Shown here piece after piece: positions 23,555-34,945 of a stretch of 64,000 bases of DNA. The translations under genes were made by a program, and so were the position numbers. The first letter of the stretch is position 1. Each line of letters begins with the position of its first letter. This stretch comes from Mytilus californianus. Taxonomy: Eukaryota; Mollusca; Bivalvia; Mytilida; Mytilidae. The notes beneath the pieces are model-generated. The model was not told the origin of the DNA. It made no database searches and saw only the letters and a list, made by a program, of their open reading frames with translations. The DNA lies in contig NW_026262679.1 in the NCBI RefSeq assembly GCF_021869535.1, positions 84,069,143 to 84,133,142 of the forward strand, given 5' to 3'.

Positions 23555-23621
23555 TTTTTGGGATACTAATAAAACATACGATTTATCAGTGGCTCTCATA
23601 TGTTGACACTCTTGGCATCAA
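23555..23621 (-). repeat. Inverted repeat, right arm (67 bp)
   Basis: Exact reverse complement of 22466-22532 by base-by-base reading. Sequence outside the arms does not match. Confidence 0.85.
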
Positions 23622-23811
23622 CTGAAATTTATGTTGAAACAACAATGACAGGAAAACTTTCTGACATAACTTTGAGTCTTCTTGGTTGGTTTTACGTATA
23701 TTGTTACATTGACAGTTACTAGTATATAACTAAGTGTGCCAACACGACAGTCCAAGCAGTATACAACAAATGAGATAATTCCAGTGTTGAGCCTCATAAA
23801 TGACTTTGTTT

Positions 23812-24088
23812 AACAAGAATGTGTCGATAGTACACGGATGCCCCACTCAAACTATCATTTTCTATGTTTAGTGGACCGTGAAATTGGGGTTAAAACTCTA
23901 ATATGGCATTACAATTAGAAAGATCATATCATAGGAAACATGTGTACTAACTTTCAAGTTGATTGTACTTCAACTTCATTCAAAACTACCTTGACAAAAA
24001 AAAACAGACGGACGGACAGACGAAAGGACGGACGCACAGACCAGAAAACATAATGCCCCTCTACTATCATAGGTGGGGCATAACAATG
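23812..24088 (+). repeat. Interspersed repeat with GACGGAC stretch
   Basis: Runs from ACAAGAATGTGTCGATAGTA to TAGGTGGGGCATAACA, with a purine-rich ACGGACGGACAGACG stretch before the end. It resembles a short repeat I associate with bivalve genomes from memory; no second copy exists in this window, so its repeat status is inferred. Confidence 0.4.
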
Positions 24089-24179
24089 ATCACTTAACCT
24101 ATTTCTGCCAAAAAAAGCATAAGTTCAAATGCTATTTTGTCAATGCCAAAACAAATCAAATACATGTTTTATCTTTCAC

Positions 24180-24650
24180 TAAGTTATGAATCCAGAACGG
24201 GTCCATAATGATCGCGCCCTCCTTTCCCTAAATTGAACAGAACATGTATGTAATTATGGCAATTATCAAATTAAAAGTGATATAAAGGAATAAGTTAGTG
24301 AACATTATAAAAAGTTGTTCAGTGACTCACAAATATAAGAAATACAGATAAAGAGTTCTTAATATAACGCACTTATATTGACTTGAAATGGCATTCTTTT
24401 TGGGGATGAAAAGTGTGTCGGTTGTCCGTTTTTTACCCTTAATGACCTTGATTTCCCTTAAATGTACAGAACATGAGTGCAAGTATGGAAATTATGAAGT
24501 TTAAAGTGATATAATGGAAAAGGTTAATATTCATATAAATTGGTCACAATTACATGAAATAAATACAGAGTTATTAAGAAGAAGGCACTTTTACAGACTA
24601 AAAATGGCATTTTCAGGGAAAAAAGGGGGGATAACAAAGTATGCTGGTTG
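24180..24650 (+). repeat. Two decayed tandem units of about 231 bp
   Basis: CAGAACATGTATGTAATTAT at about 24239 recurs as CAGAACATGAGTGCAAGTAT at about 24470. The following AAAGTGATATAA and AGAGTT segments are also repeated. Further weak relatives may extend to 25240. Confidence 0.5.
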
Positions 24651-26381
24651 TCGGTTTTGGTTGGTTCAAAAATTCTAAATCTTAAACAGTGTTACATAGT
24701 AATGTTCCTTGAATAGCATGCACTTTTTGAGGGAAATTAAACGACGCATTTTTTCTACATCTTTAATTTCTTAAAAAAAATTGATATTTAGCCATTTCAT
24801 TTTGGGGCATTTTTCTGTACAATATTCTATTTTTCAGCTCAAGATTTGGCTAAAACTTAGAAAATAGCCTTAAATTTCAGGTTAATTAGCTGAACTGATT
24901 CCACTCAAACGAAATAATGTTAATTGTTAAGCAATTTTATTACTTTTTACTCCCAAAACAGAAAATAGTCATTAACCACTCTTTAAGCCATGTATGGCTA
25001 TATCTTCGATTTAAGGGGGGTTTTAAACTGAAAATGTGCGGAAACCCTTGTAGGCAATCAGATATACAAGTTTGAGGGAAATTGATGCTACTTAAGAATT
25101 CAGATACAAATTTAGGGGAAATACATTTTGTAGAATGCCTGGGAACCCTTAAAGATGTTTCACTGAAAGAAAGAGAATCTTGAAAAAAGTTTAATTTTGG
25201 CCATGCTGTTGAAGGTTTTATCAAGGCCATAATATATAGACACTTCTAACGTTTAAGGGAGCATTTTATTGTAATATTCCAAATGGAAAACAAAATAACA
25301 ATGCAAAGGGTCTAAACAAATTTTCTATTGAAACGCTTTTATCTCTTAGTTGATCTAGCTATTTCTTTTAGGCCTCATTCTTTACCTTTGAGAGTTCCAA
25401 CAACATAGTGCAGTAAGCAGTGATTGTGACATTCATAAGATCCTATCCAATTCATGTGATGCAATTTATAAATAACATTTTCTCAGATATTCAAGTTACA
25501 AAATGATGTGCATGTGTATAATCATACTTGTCATGCTTGTCAAGAAAACTATTTCATTAAAAATTACATAGTTGTGCATGAAGTAATCTTTTTAAAAAAC
25601 AGGTTTAACTATGAAGGTTAGAACAGTATTATGAATATGTTGAATGGTTAAACTACTTACTCAATTAGTAGAATAATCAGATAATAAAAGAAGAAAGATT
25701 GTGCAATAAAAATCAATGCACAAAAGTTCTAAACTCTCAGATACAACAAGCACAACAATGATAAACAATACCATATCAAAGAATGCTCATAGTTATCGAA
25801 AGAAAGTTCAAATAGAAAATGTTTGCCCTCCTACACTGCAATGACTTTCACATGCACAGCCCGTCTCCAGGTGCGGAATTTTCTCGGTGCGTTGAGGACC
25901 CATTGGTGACCTTGGGCTGTTTTCTGCTCTTTGGTTGGGTTGTTGTCTCTTTGACCCATTCCTTGTTTCCATTCTCTATTCTACGGGAAGACACCATCTT
26001 GTGCGATAGACAGACCATCAGAATTTCAAGGCAGAAAAAAATGAAGAAAAAATTTTGCCTTATAATATTTAACTATAAATTAGCAATCTTAACTGATGAT
26101 TAATAATTAAAAAAAAAATAAATAAAAAACAGACACATTGATTGAACAACACAGTATTATTTCAACCTTGATCATTAATTGAATAAGTAAAAATTTTAGC
26201 CAAAAAGATTGACTATTCTAGATTTGTTCAAAAGAAAAAAAAATGGATGTGAAATGCCACATTTTGTTAAGTTAAATATATTTTGGATGCCTTTTACAAT
26301 CTGATTTTTATCTCATTCCAAGTTTTCCTAGTAACTTAATTATTCTATCATATTTATATGTTTCCTTTAATTATTTTGTAG
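24651..26381. other. Intergenic upstream of the NDUFA13 exons
   Basis: Mostly AT-rich with no exon recognised. An S1 repeat lies in reverse at 25853-25985. I looked here for the missing first NDUFA13 exon (methionine start, proline/glycine-rich stretch) and did not find it. Confidence 0.4.
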
Positions 26382-26460
26382 CATTTATAAAGTTGGCAGG
26401 TTTGTTTGGCTTTACTACATTTGGAATAATTTCCTATTATAAGACAAGAAGAACATGGAG
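26382..26460 (+). CDS. NDUFA13: NDUFA13 membrane-segment exon
   Basis: Acceptor TATTTTGTAG ends at 26381 and donor GTATGG begins at 26461. The exon enters with two bases of a split codon and leaves in phase 2 (RRTWR). Confidence 0.8.
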
Positions 26461-29400
26461 GTATGGTTTAGAATTTATCACATCATAAATCTGCTTGTAT
26501 GAATATACTCAGTCTTTTTCTTCTTCTTCTTCTTCTTCTTCTTCTATTTCTATATGTATGTCCTTCCAATTATGGAACACCTCCTCAACAGATATTATTC
26601 AGGTGGGGAGTTAATTAAAACTTATATAGTATGCACTAAAAGTTTTCCACAAATAACTAAAAAAAAATCAGTACTATATGAAAATAAGGAGATGTGGTAT
26701 GACTGCCAATGAGACAAATAACCACCAAAGTTCAAATGAAGTGGATGTAAGCAACTCCTAGTTCATGTTTAACTAAATTTAGTAATACCTGGGAATAAAA
26801 CATTATCTATTTGTCCCAGGTACATGTAATACCATGAATTACTAATACATGTAGGTAATTAATTACACATGTAATTTGATGTGAAACATTTACATTGATA
26901 AGTAAAACAAAATTCATGGATACAGAGATTCTCTTGTTATTCTTTAGATTTGATTATCTTTTTTCAGTGCATTTTTTTGAAGGTTTGATACAAAAAGCCT
27001 TTTCACCCAGGAGAAATTTCCCAATTATTGTTATAATTTGTTTGGTTCTAAAAGTATTTTAAAAAGGGTTGCATATTTGATGTAAGAAAGACTGTAGAAT
27101 TACTATTACTTGAGCCATTCTGAATGTAACAAGAAGATATTGAGTTTTGATTGATTACAGCTTTTTTTTTAAGAATATCTGTGTAGTTGATTTTACTTTC
27201 TTTTAGCATTACATGTTAATAAATTTAAAGTTAATTTACATGTCACCTATCTCACTGAGCCAGAAATTTAGGACAATAGCAATTCAGTTACAATGTACTT
27301 TTAAAACAAAGTATCTGATTTAAATTAATCATAAGTTTCACTTAAATGTTCATACCATATGATTATTTTTACTTGTAAGATTTTTTTGGTGAAATGAATT
27401 GAAGCAGTCTGCTTGATCTTTCATCTATCAATATTGACTGAAGAACATTTGAAGACAAACCTTAGTGACAGATACAGATACATGTATGCTGAACTTAGTT
27501 TTCAAATAGTAGATATTCTTTATCTTAGTAGCAACAATATGTGCATCCCCCTGCATTTTGTCTTAAAAGCTGGTTTGTTTCTCCAAAGCTTGTTCTTTCT
27601 TGAGAAAGCACAATTACATAAAATGCTCACTTCTAATAATATTCAGCCTACACTATTATCAGGTGAGTATGTCATAAATGACCAAAGACATACATTTCTA
27701 AGCGCTTCACAATCTTTCGCCCATTACCAAACTGAACTCCCTAATTTCTTTGTCCATTAGGCAATACAGCTATTGTTAAATGCATCTTCTCACGAAGCAC
27801 CTGATAGTGTTGCCTGTTTTGATCGAAATTCATGTTTTTAACCACTCTGCTTTGAAGTCTTTCTTGGTCACCTACAGACTTTTCCATGTTTTCTTTTTTG
27901 TGGTATTATTTTCAAATTTTTTTTTGGCTTCTGATTTGTCTCATTGTGTATTTTGAACAGAAGTTCAATTTGTTCCTGTGACACGTAAGAGGTTGATGTG
28001 GATAGGGGTTTACAGAAAAGAGAAAAATGAACCAAAAAAATAAAGAATAATGAGGTGTTAATATATAAAGAACAGAGAATTATGGGCAAAAATTATTAAG
28101 AATAGAGAAAAATGGCCTAAAAATTAAAGAATACAGAAATGGAGGACCCCCATCCAGACCCTAATGTAAATGGCTATGTATTTTAAACTTCAAACAATAT
28201 AAAATTGAACAAGTGTAGCTGATTGCATAGTCTTCAAAGACCATGAAGACGTTGAAAAATGTCACAAACACAAAAAGTTGAACATTATTTGAACTGATAT
28301 TGATGCGTCTGAAAATTAAAAAATCTCCATGATACTGTCATCAAACTGTAAATAAATATTCTGTCTAGTATAAAATTTGAAAATGAATATTCTGGTCATA
28401 CCCAGTTTGCCAGACCTCTCCAGCAGAATCAAATGGTCACTGCCTAAGTAAGAAGGTAGTCTAAAATTAACTATAAATAAAAACAAAAGACTGCAATGTT
28501 TAAGAATTGACTGTGGACAGTCACAATTTAAATTGGGTTAAAGTTTTTAAGAGCTCTTCCATTCCACTCATTTGAAAAGTCTGTAGCAAACATTAAATGA
28601 AGACAAGCAACACACCCAGTGAAGAACAGACCCAAAGTCATAGATTTCTAGACTAAAAAGATTATTTAAATAATTTTTCCCAAAAAAGATCAGCAAAATG
28701 CATACTCAGAGCTTTTAGAACCAGTTCTGCTGGTACTTAAATTAGTTTTTAGAAAATACAAAAAAATGTCCATATTTTAACTTAAATCTGTAAAGTAGGT
28801 ATTTGACTGCTCTCTTATTTCTTTCAGATTAAGAAGAATAGAACAGAATGATGCTAGATTTGCTGTAGAACCACTCATTATGGCAGAAAGGCAAAGAAGG
28901 TATTTTAAAGTTGAAGACGAATGTATTTTATTAACTATTCAATTGATAATTTTATTCAAAATAATGACATATTTCTGTTATGTGCATAGTTGTCCAAATT
29001 ATGTACAAATGAGATTTACCTTGCTGCTGATATGTATCAATGATCTTAAATTGAATATAGGTTATCATTGGGTTGGTTGATAAATCACCAAACTCAGTTC
29101 AAATTATCCATTTTATAATATGAAGGTGATAGTGGGTATTAAAGTAAAGTTGCTTTTAGAGTAATTATCACTTTTATGACATGAAAGAGTGTGGCTGTTT
29201 AAGGAAAAAGTTCAGGTAAATAAAATTGCAAAAACTTCAATTTTTTCTCTCTCCGATTTATGTTAAAAGGGCAAACCCACGTGTGATGTCCAGTTCAGAC
29301 TCAGCAAAACCGGTTGAGAATATAATTACCATGACTTTCAGGACAATATGACTGATTTGTAAGCCATGCAGTGGACCCTATTCTTATATACATACAGCTC

Positions 29401-30385
29401 TTGCTGTAAAAGTAAACAGCCAACTGACTTTTTTTTTGGAGAGAGAGAGAGGAGGGGGGCAATTTTGGGCCAACAAATTGATTTGGCTGTTCATTAACTA
29501 CAAACTCATGATGAATGCACACCTAGTTGTTGTATTTTTACAAATTTACAAAAGAGTAGGGGCAATATGTCCCATATTTGGCCCAAATATTAGTACAAAT
29601 CGAAAAGTGACCATGCATGTTCTTTAATTTGTCCCAACTACACTAAGGTACATGGTGTTCCCAAAAAAAACAAAAAAAAACAAATTTCACATGAAACGAG
29701 TTACCATTCCAGCAGCAAACCATGACAAAATTTGTATATTTGGTAAATTATTTTGATTTTCTTTGTTTTACATCAACTTTAAAGTATTTTGATTGAATTG
29801 GAGAAGTATGTGCTTCCTTCTGTACGAAAGAAATCTTTCGTCAAAAGTTTTTTTGGCTTCTATGAAAGGGAATAATTTGATATTTGGTCTGAAGCTTTAT
29901 AATGTTGAGTGCCGATAGTTTGATATTTAACAACACTTATTGTGCAAGGAAAATTTTCATGAAAGTTTTCTTTGCTTTAGTGAAAGGGAATGATCAGTTA
30001 TGCTCCAGTATACAAGTTACCTCAATCAATTACATGCAGAGACACAGGTCCAGACCCAGTATTTTGTCTTGTTATTAACAAGAGCCAAGAAGAAATTCAA
30101 AACAAACTTTTCATTCGAGTATAATTTCTGATGATCTGATATAAATTTAACATTGAAAAATAAACAAATTTTATTTTCAGTACAATGAAATATTGGAGGA
30201 AACTTAGAGATGAAGAGAATGAATTGATGAAAAATGTCCCACATTGGAAAACTGGTACCTTATATGGAGAACCAGTTTATTACAGTCCAAGGGGCAGATT
30301 TGTGGAGCCTAATTTTACAGAATACTATGCTCATACTAATTCAAAATCAGCTGCATATCACAGAAATGAAGCACGCAAACATTAA
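26382..30385 (+). CDS. NDUFA13: NDUFA13 (GRIM-19), complex I subunit, last three exons
   Basis: Exons 26382-26460, 28828-28899 and 30181-30385 join in phase with GT-AG introns to give about 117 C-terminal residues. NDUFA13 is an accessory subunit of mitochondrial NADH dehydrogenase in the inner membrane. The order fits: a single hydrophobic segment (LAGLFGFTTFGIISYYK), a basic RRTWRLRRIEQ stretch, a helical ERQRSTMKYWRKLRDEENEL, NVPHWKTGTLYGEPVYY, and a C-terminus ending EARKH. The usual family length is about 145 aa, so about 25-30 N-terminal residues are missing. No first exon was found between 19.8 and 26.4 kb; it may lie far upstream, even beyond the transposase gene. AATAAA overlaps the stop. 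Identification is by recalled similarity and is strong in the middle part. Confidence 0.85.
26517..26546 (+). repeat. (CTT)n microsatellite
   Basis: About nine TTC/CTT units in the NDUFA13 intron. Confidence 0.9.
26690..26765 (+). repeat. Partial S2 repeat in the NDUFA13 intron
   Basis: Carries GAGATGTGGTATGACTGCCA and a GTGGATGTAAGCAACTCC end, as in the copies at 30612 and 41430. Confidence 0.5.
28828..28899 (+). CDS. NDUFA13: NDUFA13 middle exon
   Basis: Acceptor TTCTTTCAG ends at 28827, donor GTATTT at 28900. Encodes LRRIEQNDARFAVEPLIMAE followed by RQR; phases match both neighbours. Confidence 0.82.
30181..30385 (+). CDS. NDUFA13: NDUFA13 terminal exon
   Basis: Acceptor TTATTTTCAG ends at 30180. 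Encodes the DEENELMKNVPHWK part, the GEPVYY box and the C-terminus; the stop is TAA 30383-30385. Confidence 0.88.
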
Positions 30386-30611
30386 ATAAACAAGTTCTTA
30401 GATTCTAAAATCATATGTATGAATGTAATTATAAAAGTTTGTTGAATACAAAATGAATTGAATTGATTTATTTAATCTAATTCAACCAAATATTTAACAA
30501 AAAGTAGACTTTAATATTAAATGAAAACTTATACATGCTCAAAAGCTACAATTTAAAAAAAAATGATATTGCCACTGCTGGGATAGCATAATGAATTGCA
30601 CTTATAATAAG

Positions 30612-31100
30612 AATAAGAAGATGTGGTAGGAAATGAGACAACTCTTCAACAGAGACCAGGGCTCTCGGTCATAAAACTTTACTCAGTACTCGGAGTACAA
30701 AATTTGTGCTCGAAACACCAAATCCATGATTTTGATTGGTTGACTTCTGAGTCTGAGTACGAAAATCGCGCTCGAAAGTTTTATGACCGCAAGGCCAGAT
30801 GAAGTAGATTTAAGCAACTAGAGGTGATAGTAAGGCTATCAACATTGAGCAACACCTAATATGGTATTGGAAGCTTTAAAAGGTCCTGACATGACAAAAT
30901 GTAATGCAATTCAAACGAAAGAACCAACAACCTGATTTATGTACAAAACAGAAACAAAAAACACAAATGATAGACAGCAGCCAATGATATCATGACTTTA
31001 GACACGCACATACAGAATGTGGTGGTGTTAAACACATCATTTGCAAGCCTCCCCTTAACACTTACCGTAGTTTAACAGCGAAACCTATAGAAATTCTACC
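30612..31100 (+). repeat. S2 repeat, long copy, interrupted by a MITE
   Basis: Starts AAGAAGATGTGGTAGGAAAT and contains CAACAGAGACCAG, TTTATGTACAAAACAGAAAC and a segment ending near AACAGCGAAACC. It is interrupted at 30660-30794 by a small inverted-repeat element. Confidence 0.55.
30660..30794. mobile_element. 135-bp MITE with terminal inverted repeats
   Basis: GGTCATAAAACTTT at 30667-30680 is the reverse complement of 30775-30788. The interior also shows inverted pairing around AGTACTCGGAGTAC. CCAG at 30656-30659 and 30795-30798 may be the target duplication, because removing the insert restores the S2 reading (GAGACCAG-ATGAAG). It has no coding capacity. The superfamily is unassigned. Confidence 0.6.
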
Positions 31101-31311
31101 TGACGATATCGGGATATGGGTACTTACTCAAATCTAAACCTGAAGCTTTGATAATATTAAAAAGTAGGCACAAATAAAAGAATAAATAATGTCAAAATGT
31201 TCAGACTTTAAATTAATCTTTATTTGGGTAAGTTGATACAATCTGTTTTGTTTCTTAAATAGTTAAAGGCAAAAATGTTAAAAAGAATATATAATATAAT
31301 GTGGAATAAAA

Positions 31312-31450
31312 TTGAGAATGGAAATGGGGAATATGTCAAAGATACAACAACCCCACCAAAGAGCAGATAACAGCCGAAGGCCACCAATAGGTCTTCAATG
31401 GAGCGAGAAAATCCCGTACCTGTAGGTGGGCCTCAGCTGGCCCTAAACAC
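31312..31450 (+). repeat. S1 repeat, plus-strand copy
   Basis: GGGGAATATGTCAAAGATAC through CAGCTGGCCCTAAAC. It faces the inverted S1 copy at 31786-31915 across about 340 bp. Confidence 0.6.
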
Positions 31451-31785
31451 GTTAAAAATGAGCTATGAACATAAGTAGTTCATACATTTTTCTGCGAAGG
31501 TTTAAACAAATTTTAAACAAATAATCTTTACTTAGGGTTAGCATGAGTTAACAGTCATCATCCTATAAATTAACGACTCTTGGTTATATTGAAAAAATTA
31601 GAATCCTCAATGCAGCTAGAACTTGAATGCAGTGTTTATTTATGTTCTTTTGATGTGTCATTGTATGCAAAAGAGACACACTCCTTTGCACTATGTTGCA
31701 ATTCCTACAAGTCTTGCGAATCAATGAGTAAATGGCCTCCCTTCTTGTTCTTCTCATATATTTTATGATGGTATGATACTAATAC

Positions 31786-31915
31786 CAATCTCCGGTTGCA
31801 GGATTTTCTTGCTGTGTTGAAGACCCATTGGTGGCCTTGGGCTGGTTTCTGCTCTTTTTTGGTCGGGATGTCTCTTTTTTTGACACATTCCCCATTTCCA
31901 TTCTCAATTTTATCC
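31786..31915 (-). repeat. S1 repeat, minus-strand copy
   Basis: Reads CTTGCTGTGTTGAAGACCCA to CCCCATTTCCATTCTCAATT, the reverse complement of the S1 unit. Confidence 0.6.
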
Positions 31916-31942
31916 CTTGAACAGGTTCATTATTCCATTTTT

Positions 31943-32625
31943 GTCTCGCCTGCGCAGACTATGAAACATGGATTACAATCTGATGAACGTGCAAACTATT
32001 TGTTTAAAGCTTTATATTTCAGAAGGTAGAATACTTGGATGCTGCATACTTTGTATGCAGATATTTTATGATACAAACTTTCCATCTGACATATGACCAT
32101 TGTCCTAGACCTCTTTTTCATGGTTCTGCAACTGCTCGAGTTTTGTTTTGTCATGTGAATACTCACTTATAATGAGTAATAGAATTATATTTGGTATATG
32201 GGTTCCTTGCAAGGTCTAAATGTCCCTCAGACGAGGTTCAACTGACCTCGACCTCATTTCATGGATCAGTGATTAAGGTTAAAGTTTCTTGGTCAAGTCT
32301 CTATCTCAGATACTATAAGCAATAGGTCCACTATATTTGGTGTATGGAATAAATGTAAGGTGTACATGTCAGACTCCGGTTTCATCTTATCTTGAACTCA
32401 TTTTCATGGTTCATTGGTCAATGTTAATTTTTTGTTGTATGGATTATCATATGGTGCGTGGAATGATTGTTAGGCGAACATGTCTGTCTGGTAGGGTTCG
32501 TATGACTTTGACAATATACCATTTTCGTAATTAGGTCTGTTTCTCAGTTACTATAAGCATTAGTATAACTATATTCGGTGTATAGTGTAAAGAAATTCAA
32601 TCATGATGAGTAAAGCAGGCGAGAC
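31943..32625. mobile_element. 690-bp element with GTCTCGCCTGC terminal inverted repeats
   Basis: GTCTCGCCTGC at 31943-31953 is matched by GCAGGCGAGAC at 32615-32625. The interior has three to four weak units with CATGGTTC, TCAACTGACCT and GTGTATGGAATAAATG, like the core at 22180-22900. It has no transposase. Probably a non-autonomous element with a tandem core. Confidence 0.5.
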
Positions 32626-33174
32626 ATTTCAGCTTGTGCACTCTTGTTGCATATAGTTATTTGATTTCATCTTAAATTGATAAGATTTAAAACATTCATT
32701 TATATTTATGAATTTAATTATTTTGAAACGTTTAAAAACATTTTATACCAATATAAATAACCTTTCTCAGTCAGTCAGTCGTCTGTCGTTTGTTAACTTT
32801 TAACTTCTAACTGGATACCAAACTTGACCACACACCAAAAATGTCAGACAACTCCTTATAGAAGTTATCGCCCTCAAATGATGATGTTTACCATTTGTTT
32901 TTGCAATTTTGGTTGTTATCTTTAAAACTTTGAAAGATAATGTGAATGGCAAGAGTTATAACAGGCGACTTTTACCATTTTTTTTTACGGTAACTAGAAG
33001 ATAAGAAGAAACTAAACGTCGAAAATGATGATCTACAAATAAGCCAACACTGCCAAAATTGTCTTTTGACTCCTTATAGGAATTACTGCTATTAAAGACG
33101 ATCTTAATGCCTTTCTGTTTATTTTTCGGGAACAATTGTAGATCATTAATTGCCCTTGAAATGAGATTTTAACC

Positions 33175-34215
33175 CTTTTGTGTGTTTTTGTTGTTGTTGC
33201 GGAAACTATAGGAGATACACTATAATCAAAACGATTACTAGTATTATGACAAGATCTAATATTAAGTCAATATGGCTAAAATTGTCAGTTGATGATTCAG
33301 TCGATGATTTTGTCAGGCAACGGGCTAAATGCAAAAAGAAGACGTTTCTATACATGTCTTTTCTTCATGACAAACATGTCCCGCAGATAAATCCCAGAAA
33401 AAATGTTTTTGTGTGTAAATCACATTACATAAACTGCTTAATAACGAAATTAGGCATTGGCAATTCACGTGGAAACTCAACATATACGCCCACGATACTT
33501 ACCAAAGAGGAAATCGGGAATACAAATAGGTGTATTCTATGTTTCTGATGAATTTCAACCACAGATGAGATCTTATCTTACTTCACAGTGCTGGATACCC
33601 AAATTACATGGGTGTCCTTACACACAATATTATATTGCTGGGTCTGTCGGTTTCTCCAAGAAATATCCATTCAAACTATTAACATAAATTTTATCAGCAG
33701 TCAAATCAGGGTTTCAGCGTTACTGTGGAACTACCTAACTAATAAAGGGGCAGTGCAAATCAGATATGGATACTAGAAAAAATAAAATCTTAAGTCTCTT
33801 TCCTCTTGCAATAGCATACACAAATTTGATTTTCTACCCTTTACTCTAGAAGCTTAGCTTTCACGTTCCACAGTATGGATTATATCCTATCAATAATTAA
33901 AGCAAAGTTTGGTGACTATGTTCAACGCATCTATCTCTTCGAGATTGAAATAAAGAATACCAAAGGACAGTTAAGCCTGCCTCATATCTTGACTTACATC
34001 TATACTAGGGACGGTTGAGAACAGAACTTACTTATTGAATTTCTGTGAACACGGATATGTTACCATTATCGTAACCACAATCCCGTCCTTTTTCCTTGAT
34101 ATTGACATCACAGAATTAGACTAGGCATTGGATTTTTATTTTTATGAGCAACACGGCGAGTGCCACATGTGGAGCAGGAACTGCTTACCCTTCTGGTGCA
34201 GCTGAGTTCACCACC
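33175..34215 (+). mobile_element. Reverse transcriptase remnant, copy 3
   Basis: Broken frames read as a retroelement polyprotein: a segment with LITKLGIGNS and YTPTILTKEEIGNT, then CWIPKLHGCPYTQYYIAGSV in a shifted frame, then a jump near 33940 to a FEIEIKNTK-like stretch. The same order is seen at 41740-43420 and 61790-63150. The catalytic region (YxDD box) appears deleted. A Penelope-like or related RT is possible; the class is unresolved. Confidence 0.55.
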
Positions 34216-34589
34216 GGTTTAAAGTGGGGTTCGTGTTGTTCAGCCTTTGGTTTTTGTTTATATGAAGTGATTGAGGCATTTTTCGTTTTTTCGTAGTTTT
34301 TTTTCTTTTTTTTTAGTCATTGCGTTGTAAATTTTTCTTCAGCCGATGAATTTTGAATTTCCCGTTGGTATCTTCTGCCTCTTTATATGAGTTATTGGCC
34401 TTGGAAGACAATTGATTTCCTATTTTTCTTTATTGCCAGAAACTATCAGAAACATTTTCATTGCATATATCAATTTTGTTAAAAAAAATGCCATGTTAGC
34501 AAATCTACTGTTGATGTTTTACTGCGATTTCAGTATTTTTAAAGCAGTGCATAATTGATTGCAAAAAAAGAGGCACATGTTCTCAGTTT

Positions 34590-34945
34590 TAGCGATCCCA
34601 TTGACATATTTGTTTGTTTTTAAAGTAATAAAGATTATAACACAATGTTGACTGCTATACCCTATTTTTGACATTTTTACCTATTATGTCTATTTGTTTT
34701 GTTCACACATTGTTGTCAATATAATGGAATTTTATTCGGCTGTCATACAAGTGAGAGGTTAAGCTAGCTATAAAACCAGGTTTAAATCACCATTTTCTAC
34801 ATAAGGAAATGCCTGTACCAATTCAGGAATATGACAGTTGTTTTCCATTCGTTTGATGTGTTTGAGCTTTTGATTTTGACATTTTATACGGGATTTTCCG
34901 ATTTGAATTTTCCTTGAAGTTCGGTATTTTTGTTATTTTACGTTT
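34590..34945 (+). repeat. Retroelement 3'-region repeat, copy c
   Basis: Matches the last 350 bases of the copies at 481-1330 and 1783-2645, including TTGTTCACACATTGTTGTCA and CCTGTACCAATTCAGGAAT. A shorter related piece lies at 35355-35475. Confidence 0.6.

Noticed and set aside
27413-27760. 115-codon frame inside the NDUFA13 intron
   Set aside because: No motif, no conserved copy and no splice context; a chance frame in AT-rich sequence cannot be excluded.
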